DNA of 64,000 bases. It comes from Telopea speciosissima (Eukaryota > Streptophyta > Magnoliopsida > Proteales > Proteaceae). The stretch is taken from positions 2,496,927 through 2,560,926 of the forward strand of contig NC_057925.1 of NCBI RefSeq assembly GCF_018873765.1, in the 5' to 3' direction. Shown piece after piece: positions 1 through 13,400 of this stretch. Both the position numbers and the translations under genes were made by a program. Positions within the stretch are counted from its first letter, which is position 1; each line of letters begins with the position of its first letter. The notes below the pieces were generated by a model that saw only the letters and a program-made list of their open reading frames with translations, was not told the DNA's origin and did not search any database.

Positions 1-24
1 CTACAAAATAGGAAGACAACTTAC

Positions 25-1388
25 TTTCTTCAGATCTTCTATGTCTTTACAAGATTTCCTGATGATTGAACATATTCGAGCATATGCATACATAAGGTAA
101 ACTGCAGTATTTCCCTGCTCAGCAAGACACCTAGGTAGGTAAGAAATAACCTTGGGGTGTGTGTGAGAGAGAGAGCTTAAAGTAGACTATTTCTATGCTT
201 TACACATAAGTAAAATTGTAGCCAACTTGATCAACAATCAAGCCCAGAGTACTTTTATGTCCCAAGATATAACTAGATAAAATGATGCCAACATGATTAA
301 AAAAAAACCCAGCTCTTGATGCTAATGACCAATTCGGATCAGTAGCAAAATTATCTGTAAACATTCCAGAATTGCAAACAAAGCACTCAGTCCAAAAAGA
401 AAAATCAATCCAACAAAATCTGGTTAGAAGGCTCCCATTTTTTGTTCGTGCACCATATGATCATCCAACATTTGCAAGGTCCTAAAGGATAACTAAGCCT
501 GCAACATCACTAACTGCTGGTTTACATCCAAATTGCTACCTATCATCACATCATCATCAAAACTTCATCCAAACTGTTTCGTATCGACTAAATGAGAGTG
601 AGAGCTAACCACACTCACACGAAGAAAAAAAAAAAAAAAAGGGGGATGAGAATGCAATGTTAAGACCTCCTGGCAGCAATAAGCTTTTACACACCACAAG
701 CTACCAAGTGCACTAGGTAAGGGGGAGAATGCAATGTTATCTCAGCTGCCAAACATCCAAGAAAAAAGATGAGCATATTTGACGTATTGTCAACATGGTT
801 ATAACAGCATATAAACATTCTGGAAATATATAAAAAAAATAATAATAAAAAAAGGACCCACTTTTTACATTAAAAAAATTCAAATTAATGTTTAGACATA
901 TGGGGAGAAGAACAAAAATAGAGATGGTACATATAGTCAAGCAGTGTCAGACAATTATGTAAGCTACTTCATAACATTACACACACAAGAAATTTAAAAC
1001 ATACCTTATCATTAAGCATCTGATCAAAATTAAATGTATAATTGGTCAGCCTGTTGTTTTTCAAGTCAGCATACCTATTAAAGAACAGGTGCAAGCAGAA
1101 CAATACAAGTCAACCAGCATACCCGTTATGAATAAAAATTAGACTCCAAAAAGAGAAAGAACATGAGCAGATACATACTGCCCAACATAAGCATGCTAAG
1201 AATAACAAATGTAATAAAACAAAACAAATAAATACATTTGCTCATACAGAAGCAGCTCTCAATGTGAGATAATTATTCCAGCCTGTCGGCTAACCATATT
1301 TACGATGCTGTAACTATAAATCCATTTCCCATTTAGATCAAAGAATTGACATGTGCTGTGCCAGGTGATGATTTTTTTTATTCCCAAA

Positions 1389-1419
<31 letters not shown>

Positions 1420-4400
1420 CATAATAGAAAAATTAATCTCAACCTCTAACACAGTGAGCAAGAGTGGAAATGACAGATACAACTACAAAAAATTTGATAA
1501 TTTGATGAACAAGAACATATCTGACTATGCAGCCCTAAATATTCCATCAATTTTAGTCTCTTCATATATCAAAAATTTAAGTTCCGTTTTCATCTCCAAA
1601 CCAGCAACAGTGAGTTTGTTTACCAAGTCAAAACTTGCTTTAAATATCAATTCTTTATCTAAAAAAAAAAGGAGGGCCGTAGGCCCATAACCAGTGCAAA
1701 TTCCACTTTCACAAGTCCCAGGAGGGGTGCATTGGAGATGGTCTAAACCCTTGGTATTTTTGCACAAAGTGGCCACTCTCTACACTTAAACCCACAGCTT
1801 CACAGTAGCAGCCCAAGCTCTTACTATCAAACTAAGAGATAACCCCCTAAATTCTCAATTCTTGATACAGTCAGTAAAAAATTAACACTCCTTTGAAAAA
1901 CAATTATTTAAATAAAATTCAGCACCATCATCTTGTGAGCATCACAATGTAGGAAATATTCTTTCTCGTGCCAAAAAAATTAACATGAACAACTTGAATT
2001 GTCATGCAAGGTTTGGGCCTTAATCACTTTGCATCCCTTTATTATGTAGTAGGCTAGTAGCATTCCACCACACATCAAAATTGTATGATGCAATACCTGA
2101 AGGAACTTTGGATTTGTCATTTGTATCAAGCCTTGTGCAGTTTATGGCTAAAAGTTACATCAGTGTCCTATCTCACACAGTTTTGGACATTAAAAAAAAT
2201 GCAGTTTAATCACCTGTCCTATCTCTTTTATCTTTTTCTCTCTTAAAGTATTGAATCACCAGTTCAAATATGCCATTGGAATGTAAGTTGTGTCTTTTGA
2301 CATCTAGTACAATTTTCAAGATGGTAAAAGATAAACAAAGACAAATAGAAGGGGAAGGGGAATGCCCCTTCATATAGTAAAATTAACTATATAGCTACCA
2401 CCCCTTGATGCAGATACGTGGTTCAACCAGCTTGACCAGTCTTACCATTCAGAACAAGATGAACCAGGTCCCAACTTTGTTTTGGTTCAGTATTATATTT
2501 AGGGTATTTTACTTTTATGGTTTATTTTGTAATTTAAACATGGCAGTTCTAGATAAAATAAGTGTACACATAGTAGAATTTATCTCAGTTTCCTTTGGGA
2601 AGTAGTTTCCTACTTGGCAACACTGCAACAGTATCCATTTTTTTTAGGAATTTCCTTTTCTTTATATATGCTTGAAATCCCCACCGTGGGAGTAGATTTG
2701 AGGATAAAACAGTGAGTTTGGTTTAGAAGAATCCTGTGTGGCTTGTACAACTCCCCCCCCCCCCCCCCTTCATCTCTTCTTCTTTCTCTCCCCTTCCCCT
2801 GCAGGACCTTCTTCTTCCTTTCTCTCTCAGGTACGATACCCACTCCCTTCATTTTCTCTCCTCTTCTTCTTCCCTTATTTTGCATCTATCTTCTTTCTGT
2901 TTCTTTTATTCTTACCATTGTTTTCCCCCATTCTCTGTGCTGCCAGTATTTGTTGTCTTGGAGAAATTGTTAAAAAACCCAATCGGTTAAACTTAGAATG
3001 GGCTGAGGATTGGGGAAGATCTTCCTTGGTTGGAAGCAACTCATCATCCCAAGTCTTAGGTCAAAACAGAAAAAGGGTTGTGAGAATTAAACCTGATACT
3101 AATGCTGAATCCTTGTCTTCCACTAGCTAGCCCCAGTTTCAGTCAAGTCTTGTTTCGATAATCCTTGTTTTAAGGGACTGAGATTGGATGATCTTTAGAG
3201 GTCTATGGGTCGGTGAACTCCACCTGAAATTTCAGCCTCATTGGTTGTCGTGGGAGAGAGTTCTCCTCTTCAAACTTTATCTGGTTCTACTGCCCCTGTT
3301 TTGATAGAAGGTTGAAGACAACCTCATTCAGGTTGTTAAAAGTAGGTTTTATCTTGTTATGCCATAAATACCCCTGTGATTCTTATTAAGTCGAAGTTTG
3401 TCCAGCACTACTAATTGCTTCCAACTCTGAATGCATAGAAAATATAAAAGACATTTGTATCCTAACCCACATCCACCTTCCAAAGTAACCCTTTACAATT
3501 CTGGTTATCAGATTGCCACTCCCCCTTGCCAGCTTTGATATATTTAAATTTTGCCATGATCTTCCTACTATTAGCTATTGTGCATTAGGGTGGGGTCCAC
3601 AGCAAACCAAAACAGGGTTTCTTAACCCAGGGATCACATCACCCCTTCTTGGACTGGGTAGAAGGAACTGTAGATTCGGATGAAAAGGAACCATAATTTC
3701 AGTACACCAAGTAATTAAACCAGCTAGGACAGCTAGGAGAGCCAATAGAATGATAGAAATATCATGATGGAAACTTTTAGATAATTTCCATTTAATTATT
3801 GGGGAGAGGGTTCTCTGAGCAAGTAGCATAGAGGAGTGCACCAATTAAGTGTGGTAAAACGGTATCGTACAACTGAGGGCAGAGAGGTCATTTCAAGTGA
3901 GGAGAAAGATAGACACAAAGATACTAAGGAACCCTACCCTAGCGCCTCAGAGAGCCTTTTCCTTATTATTAATATTTCATTTATAAAGATTTAAGTATTT
4001 AACAATTATCTAATCTTTCGTTTTCCTTAGCATTAAATAGACTTTTTGGGCTGTTTGTTTACACGGTGGTGCTAACAGCATTTGCTTTTTCTTTTTTTTC
4101 TTTTTTTTCTTTTTTTTTTTTTTCTTTTTTTTGGTTGGGGGGGAGGGGAGGTGGTGAGGTTTGGGATGTCAGCTTTGACTAGGTTTGGATGCATGAGTAC
4201 CATAACCAACATTACCGTAAAACTACTCAGGCATGGTATGGATTACATGGCCATATGTGAATGATCTTTGCTTTTAAAAAAAAATTTGAAACTATAACCC
4301 ACCCACCCTAACATTGAATAAAGTATGATGAATTTGAAGGTCCCCTTTGTTAGTGATAAAGTAGGATCCATAATAGCAGTTGCTAAACCATGACTGGGAT

Positions 4401-7400
4401 GAATTAAAACAGAACCAAGACTCCATGGTCGCAGCAGGTTTCAGACCTTGCATGTAAAGCTTTTCGCAAATAACCCACCAATATCATAAGAAACATCAAG
4501 GAAACTATAAGACCCTTTATAATTTTCATCAATTCACATACAACATATCATTAATCATGTGCATAGGCAGGCATAGATACAAGAGAGCTTACTTTACAGC
4601 CCCATAACCAATTTTTTCAGCAGTTTCTTCAAGCTTCTCCTTTGTCCACTCTGCAGCTTTACCTGATCAGTACTCACGAATTTCAGCAAGTGAAAAATTC
4701 ACATGTTACACCACAGAGAACAAATGTATAAATAGTGAGTTGGCCTTATTTGGCAAAGACAGTAGACCAGTCAACAAAATACCACGCTCATTAAGTGCTG
4801 CTATGCTGCGATTTTTGGCTTCATCAAGTAAATCAATCAATCGAACCACTTCACTACTGCGGGTCCGAAAGCGCTTTCCATCATCTCCAAGAACAAGACC
4901 AAATCCCACATGATTAACTTTGGGATACAAATTAACATCAGAGGGAAGCCAAGAGGCCATTCTGGCAGCCTGAAAAAGGAAGAGAAAAGTAATTCTCACT
5001 TGCAACATCGTAGTGGGACAGCACTGAACAGTTGTTCACAATATTGGCAAGGCATGATAGTAACACATTCATGATCCACACCAACCAGCATCCATGATCA
5101 ATTTAGCTAGCAAAATCTTCAAGAATTAGAGATTCAGGAATCACCAAACCCAAAATTCCACCTAGTTCCAGTAAGTTCAAGAGACTGGAGTGGACAAATA
5201 ACTAAATTAGAAAATAAATTGATAGCAAAATCTTCAATAATTAGAGATTCAAGAATCGCCAAACCCAAAATTCCACCTATTTCCAGTAAGTTCAAGAGAC
5301 TGGAGTGGACAAATAACTAAATTAGAAAATAAATTGATAGCAAAATCTTCAATAATTAGAGATTCAAGAATCACCAAACCCAAAATTCCACCTATTTCCA
5401 GTAAGTTCAAGAGACTGGAGTGGACAAATAACTAAATTAGAAAATAAATTGACCTGTCCTCAAAGCCATGATTTTGGTTCAAACTTGTCTATTATAAGTA
5501 ATAGGATCAGCAGTAGCCACTCCGGGGGGTGGGGACCAACAGACAAGAAGGGAGAGAAAACCATAGTGTAGCAGCACATAGTTGGAGATGGCATGGGATA
5601 CATACACTGAATACCATTTCAAAGTGCTGTTGCTGACCAACATCAGTGACATATATTACCCACTCAGCTTTCTCTTCATTAAGACGATACCTGGAAATTG
5701 GAAGCAGCACCATTTACTATGGCATGTGCATCTAAAAATGAAATGAAATGAACAGAAGTGGAATGGGTACACACAGATACAATTTTTGTTCTACAAATAT
5801 TTCAAATATGTAATTAAAAAAAAAGGTCATATACAAAATACATGGGTCAGTAGAACTCATGACATAAGGAAACTGCATCAATATAGAAGTCTATGGGTCA
5901 ATCATTACACAGTAAGGTTAGGATGGGGAATCAATATACAACTGTCCATTCATACCCCAAGGAACAGGCATATTGTTGTCTCCTGGGGCTCCCTCTCTCT
6001 TTGCTTCAGCCCCCCTCCCCCTCCCCCTCCCCCTATTTGAGGCTGAGTTTGATCCCTTCTGGGTTCTTTTTGTAGTCTTTCTTTTCCCAAGTTTTCAGGG
6101 GATCCTTGTTTCTCTCTTCTCCTTTGGTGATCATTTATTCACCCCCAAAAAAAAAATCTTAACTTCTGGAGTCGCCAAATTGAGTTGAGTCCTCCAATAT
6201 GATATCATGCTTGTCATGGTTTTGGTATCTGGTGCCTTTTGCAAAGAGGGGCAAGCTACATTGAGCAAAGTAGAGGAGCACTTGACTGGTATTAAATCTT
6301 ACACAGGGCAGTCAAAACAGAGAAGTGCAAGGGAAGAACCAGGAAATCTATTTTAGTAGACTGGCACTAAGTAAATCCTCCAGCAACAAAATGTAGGTAA
6401 TGTAGTCCTAGATAGGTAGGAGACCTACTAGGAGCCAAACAACCGGATCAAATAACAAAAGGGGCTGCTGGTTCGAATGGACAGCACTAGGATTTAGGTC
6501 AATTCCTAGGGTTTGGGTTGGATATTGGGAAAGGGGTTTATAGGGTATTAATGGGCAGGTCTTGGGGGTCAATATGGTATAAAAAGGTTAGGGTTTGGAT
6601 GAGTTTTGAAATTCTGCAATTCTGGACAGAATTGAGTTGCAGGTTTTGGGCTTTAATGGAGTTAGGGTTTATGGGATTCAAACCAAACATAAAGGGGATC
6701 AATTGGGGGAAAGGATTAGAGGATTAGAAGAAGAATTTTGGCGTCAAACTTACTGGAGATTCCATTGGCAGCAAGCTTTGACAGTTGTGAAGGATAAAGC
6801 CACCTTCGAATTTGAAGAAGATCCTCCCAGCCGTCACGGCGTAAGGAGTCAACCAGATTCCACCAGTCCCTTTCTACCTTAATAGAACCACAAGGATGCA
6901 CACTCACAAGGAGCACAGAAGCAGCAACAATGGCAGCCAACAAGCAAAAGCTTTTTTCATTAATCAAATTCGTGTACAATGCTGGCCTCCCTTACAAACT
7001 TATATAGAAGACTCAAAAATAGACTTAGACACTAAAAAGGAATGACCTAATCCTATCCCTAACCTATTAGGTAGTTTAAATTGACTAGGAAACTAAAATA
7101 CTAAAGGAAATAGACTCAAAACATGGCTGGACTTATAGAGTCTTAATCCAGCCCAACTTACATCACATGACCACTTAACCAAGTCACATAATCACTTAAA
7201 TTGAACCAATTGGATGCAACCAATTTGAACCGGTTTAATTAGAAAACATAAAAATAAACTAAGTATTGGGCTAATCCCGTATGCAACCTATGCACCCCTA
7301 GTTTAGGCTCATTAAAATGGCGTAATACATAGAAAACCCTTGGGAACAAAGGCCCAACATATATATAACCCAACCCTAGGCCTATTTCTAAAGAAATAAG

Positions 7401-10400
7401 CCAATATCTATGATGAACCTGCATCAGGGGCGGCAATACTTTGTACCCATCAACCAATTTGATCTGAGTTGGATATAACTAGAGTCAGAAAGAATTTTCT
7501 GCTCGATATCCAGGTTCCTGACAATAGATCTCATCCGCTCTAAAAACTGGCAATTCAGACAATATCTAAATTAGTCGTATTAGGTAATATGAACTAATAG
7601 ATTATTTACCTGAGAAGCTAAGAATTAGCTTAGTGGTTTACCTTAAGATTAAAACTAAGAAGTTAACTTAATGTTAGAAAAATAGACATATGGTTACACC
7701 ATATTGATCTACTAAATTTAGTATGAGGAAAAGAAAAGAAGATATGGTAGCATAGAGCTACATATACGAAAACCTTCCAACTGCATGCCAATAAACTTAC
7801 CAAATAGCAGTTAGATCGGTTGAAGCATAGTTGTAACCGCCATCACTCTTCACAACAATAAGAGGTATATCCTTCCCATCAATAAAGATCACACGAGCAC
7901 CCTCACTATCCTTAATCAATTCTTTCTCAGCCAATAACTTCAGAGCTCCAGGAATATATGAGTTATAAAAGCTTTCCCCCTGGCCATGAAAAGAGAATAA
8001 TAGACAGAGAAAAGCTGTAAGCATGTTGCTTTGTCATTGAAAAGGTCACTTGTCAACACATACCGTGTTCAATTGTTTTGGGTTCTGCTAAGATTAAACT
8101 TTACAGCAAAAGCAAGAGATAAATCATCTCATTCTTCAAAAAAATCTTAAGGAGCCATTTGAATGCACAAAGATTAAAATGTGGTGAAGAGCAAGAAAAT
8201 GCATAGAATGAATGCTTATTCTTTTGACAGAACAAAATAATTTAATTATAGTTGACCATGTCAGAGGCTATCCTATCCAAAAGAGATGGCCTTTTGAATT
8301 GTCAACCCATTATCCAATGTGGACTTCTAGGTGCTGTTTGACAACATTTCTGTTCCGCTGCCCATTATCCAATGTGGGCTTCTAGGTGCTGTTTGACAAC
8401 ATTTCTGTTCCGCTGGAGTGTTTCAAAGCTGGAAGTGATTTTTTTTTTTTTTTTTTTTTTTTTGCTTTTTTTTTTGTTTCTATTATTGGGGAGAACTTCT
8501 GTGGGGTAGAAATGTGTTTGGTAACATGGCGTAAGAAGTGTTTCTGAATCTAAAAAGAAACAAAAATACATTTGGGAGAGACAATAACAGAAACACTTCT
8601 GTTAAGAATTGAATCAAATAGGGAAGACATTAATCAATCAAATAAATGAAGAAGAATACAAGTGTCACTGGGAGCTACCTTCCTACAAAACAATCAAGAA
8701 GATGGAAAGAAGATTGGAGACTACCTCTATCATTTATAAGTGTTAATCGCTCGTTTACAAGAAACTTCAGGAAACCCAACAAGAAACCACAGGATCACAA
8801 AAGACAATGACAATATCTGAGCCTAACAAAAGGGAGCATGAGAACCCGAGGGGGAGGGAGAAGGAACCTGAAGTTCCATGGAAGCAACATTGTCAGAAGC
8901 CAATCCAAGCTTCCCCGCCCCCCACAAACGAGATAAAATTATGAATCTTAAAATCGATTGAATTGCAAAACTATCAAAATTTCACAACGATTATTTCAAA
9001 ATAAAAAACAAAGATACATGTCAAAGCCATTCATCAACCAAGCTATACAAGAGGGGGGGGGGAGAGAGAGAGAGAGAAATGATTGCGAACTGAATGAACA
9101 ATTCTTACGGTTTAATTGCTTTTGGTTTTTAGCAATGTTTTACCATATTAAGATTTATGGAATTTTTAGATTTGAGAAAAACCCCAGCATTTAAAAGTTG
9201 AAAATTGCACCTATCACCGAAAATTCAGTTTTTGTTCTTGAACTGGGAGGGTTGATTTTTTATCCTTTTGGAATTTGATTTTTTAACTATTTTTATTGGA
9301 TTCAAATAGGGGGTATTTGCTTATTTATGAATAATATCTTAAGTAAATGAAAACATTTACTAATGTTATTTGGCATAAATAAGTCTGTCCTAGTTTCGAG
9401 CCAGGCTTCCTCAAGTTACGATGGGGACAAGTGAATTTATATAGGTGTTCAGGTCGAAACTTGCGAAATATTGACTGTTTTGGTCAAAACATGTCGAGTT
9501 GGGTCAAAATAGGGGAATTTTTAAAATTGATGGCCATCTCATCTCAGTTTCTTGCAAAACCGAGATGTTTTTCTATGGTGTCACCACAAGTGATGCAAAA
9601 GCACTTCCTTGAACCGGTGCAAACCTGTTGGGGAGCCCAGATGGATATGGACCGGGTCCAAAGTTAGTTTTGATCCAGTAGGATTTAGCTATTTACTTCA
9701 CTTATTATTTGCACTTTAATCTTATATGGGGAATTTTTAGATTGGATTAGATAATTAGTAGATAGAGTAAGAGTCTACTTCTATTTCAGTTTTAGACTAC
9801 AATTAGGAAGGTTTCAATTTCTTTTTTATAAATATGCTTGTAATCCGATGATTGTAGTTAAATAATGGAATGAAATTGGTTTTTGGTTGAAGCCTGCATG
9901 GCCACTGTTTGTGCGATCTCCCTCTTCTTTCTCTCTCTCTTCTCTTCCCTTCTCCCCCTGCCCAGCAAGACCCTCTCATTCTTTTCTTCCCTCATTCTTC
10001 TTCTTTTCTGGTTTTTCTTCTATTTCTCTTTGCTATTCTAGACACAGGATCTTCACTCTAGGACGACTTGAATCCCAGAGTCCTTCCCCCCATTCGACCC
10101 CTATGTTGTGACTGTGACCCATCTTCTCAGATTTCAGTCTTGCCATGCTACTACCACCTCGTAGCCATTAGAAAGCTTGGACTGGTCTCCTCCCCCCTCA
10201 GTCTAGGTTGCTACTTGTGTGTACATTCATAAGGTCTCATCCTTGTCTGACCTTCCCTTGAAATCTCAGAGCCAACAGAGGTCTATCGCAGGAGATCTTT
10301 CCTTTGCAAAGTGTTGTTTTTTTTCCGCATTGCAGGTCATCAAAGGATGAAGACGCTCCCCCCCCCCCCCCCTTCACAATATCTATTCCTTATTTCTTTC

Positions 10401-13400
10401 ATCCAAACTCCCCATATTACCCCTCCTTTTTGTCTTTAACCCCACAATCCACATGTCCCCTTAATTTATCTCTGTCCAAGTCAATCCTCAATCTATAATT
10501 CAAATCCTTTTTGAGTCCTCCTCTTGTTAGTTGTTACTAATAAACAACCTTTCAAGTTTTGGTTTTATTACAAGTTTGTCTCTCCCCCTTTTCCTACCTT
10601 TGATATATTTACGATTTTGCCATCATTCTTTAATATTTGTCTATTGCACATTTGAGTGGGCCCATAGCGAACCCAAATAAGGTATTTTGACCCCAAGATT
10701 GCATCAACATTTACTAAACATCACCATGTATAACTGAAGTTTTAATAGTCCCCCTCAAGTCGGAGCATAGACATCACCCATGCCCAGCTTGGAACAACCC
10801 ATAAGAAAATCCAGACGAAACAACGCATTGGTAAACATATCACCAAGCCAATTTCCAGATTCAACAAAAGGCGTAGCAATCAACTTCTTCATCACAACAT
10901 CTCACACAAAATGGCAATCAACCTCGATGTTCTTACTGCATTCATGAAACACAGGGTTGCTAGCAATACAAATGGTTGCCTGGTCATCACAAAATATATT
11001 GATAGGCTTAACAATAGGAAACCTAATCTCCTGAGGAAGAGACTTTAACCACATCAACTAAGCTACTGTAGTTTGATTTTTACTTCTCCAAGTAACGAGA
11101 TCTCTACCAAGAAATGTATAACAGCCAGTTCCTATCACCTTCAACACTAGCCCCACATCAGAATACCAACAAGATCAGCATTCCTATTAGGTCTATATAT
11201 ATATAACCCTTTTTAAAGCATTTTTAAGATAATGCAAAACTCGACATGCTGCCTCCCAATGAGATCGCTTGGATGTTTCCATGAACTGGCAAATAACCTT
11301 AACTCGACAAGATAAATGAGTTTACCAACCAGTCTTCTGTATTCATGCTTATCTAGAAGCTCTCACGTCATCAACCCCAAACTTTTGATGTGGATCTATA
11401 GGCGTATCAACAGGTTTAGATGCTAACATCCTAGTCTCAGACAAAAGATTAAGCACATACTTACTCTGAGAAAGACTAATGCCTTTACTGCTCCTCACCA
11501 CCTCAATCCCCAAAAAATATCTATGGGTACCCAGATCTTTCATCTGAAAATGTTGCCATAAATAAAATTTAACTTCACTTATACCAGAATAATCATTGTC
11601 AATAACATTATCAACAACATATGCAACCAGCGCTACCAACCTAGAGTCATAACAGCAAACAAGCACAGAATGATCTGAATAACAGAGTAAATCCACATCG
11701 AATAACAATAGTACTGAATTTACCAAACCATTCTCAAGGGCGGGCATTGGTGCAATGCTAAGGTTGCTCCAATGTGACCAAGTGGTCACGGGTTCAAGTT
11801 TGGAAATAGCCACTCCGCAAAAGCAGGGGTAAGGCTGCATACATTATGACCCTCCCCAGACCCTGCAGTGGTAGGAGCCTTGTGCACTGGATTCGGCCTT
11901 TTTTTCTCAAGGAGATTGTTTTAAACCATAAATTGCTTTATAAAGTCTGCAAACTTTACCAACATTCTCCCTCTGAGCAACATATCTTGAAGGTTGCTCC
12001 ATATACACTTCCTCAAGCAAGTCACCATAGAGATGCATTTTTTATATCAAGCTAATATAACGGCCATTCAAAAATTAACAGTAAGTGAAATAAGCACCCA
12101 TATAGAGTTTAGCTGAGCAACAAGCAAAAAAGATTCAAAATAATCAACATCATAAGTCGGGGTATACTTGACACTCAACAAAACCATCTGGATTATACTT
12201 GACAGTATACACCCAATGACACTGTACTAATTCCTTACCTGGAGGAAGATCAACTAAGGTCCATGTCTTGCAAGAGCCTAGAGCATCCATTTCAACATTC
12301 ACAGCTGACTTCAACCCAGGAACAGGCAACCCATCATGATGGATTTAATTAACAATAGCAATAGAATACTAGAACAGGGAACCACAAGTCAGATCTGACT
12401 GCATTAAACCAGCAGTAAACCCAGACCTGTTAAGCACTACTTAGAAGTAATGAAAGACCCTTAACAAACCCATGCCTCCCCCGCTCTATTAAGGCAAGGC
12501 TTTGTAAGTTGTATTTTTTCACTCTTCTTTGGTAATGAATTTTTTATTCACCCAAAAAAAAGACCGTTAACAACCACAGAAAAGCAGCAGAAAATAATTG
12601 AAATCAGGAGTCGATATTCACTTATGGGGGAGAATTCTCTGTGGGGGGAGCGCTGGGGCCATGCAATCGTGGCAGCCAATGAGAGCATGCACTGGCATCT
12701 CAGGGGCTGGATTTCCGCCTTTCATGGGGTGCTGGGCAGTCATTTTGCCCCCACTGTGTCTGGGTGTGGTCAGTGCTTCCCCCACAGAGAACATTTTCCC
12801 TTCACTTATATTGCAGGATAAAATGGAAGGGAAGAAGATAGAAGGAAAGGGATATGACTCGAGTGTCCCACTCAAGCCTCAACCAGCATCACACCTACCA
12901 CCCTAGCATCTCACCAGGAAAATTACCGCATCTCATAGCCAGATGCATCACACAAGCTCTTTGGTACAAACCAGAATTCATTATCAACTCAAATCTTTTT
13001 TCTTTTTTTTCTTTTTTTTTTTTTTTTTTGGGGGGGGGAGGGGGGGCCACGCACAGCCTTGCCTCAAATCGACTTACCTATCTTGTCAAGGAACAAAATT
13101 AAAAAATGAGTCAAAAACTACATACGCAGCCTAAGAAGTTTCCTTATTCAATGGGAAACTAAGAAAATAGAAACTAACTAGGGTGGGACCGACAAGACAG
13201 CTAGCTACTATAAATAGAATAAATACCCAACTAATAACTAATGGGCCTCACTACTAATCAAAATTAAAAGACTAAATTAGGGAACCCATTATGGACCTAA
13301 AATTTAGGCCTTATAATTGAGTCTATTACAAGTAAAATAAAAAAAAAAATTTAAAAATTCCATAGCCATGTACTATCATTCAAGGTTCGAGAACTCGCGA

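Noticed and set aside
2738..3130. Pro/Ser/Phe-rich 130-codon frame
   Set aside because: Lies in the solo LTR over poly-C and CT tracts; no family resemblance.
5108..5452. CRISPR-like array
   Set aside because: Units are directly joined with no spacers, and the sequence is a plant intron.
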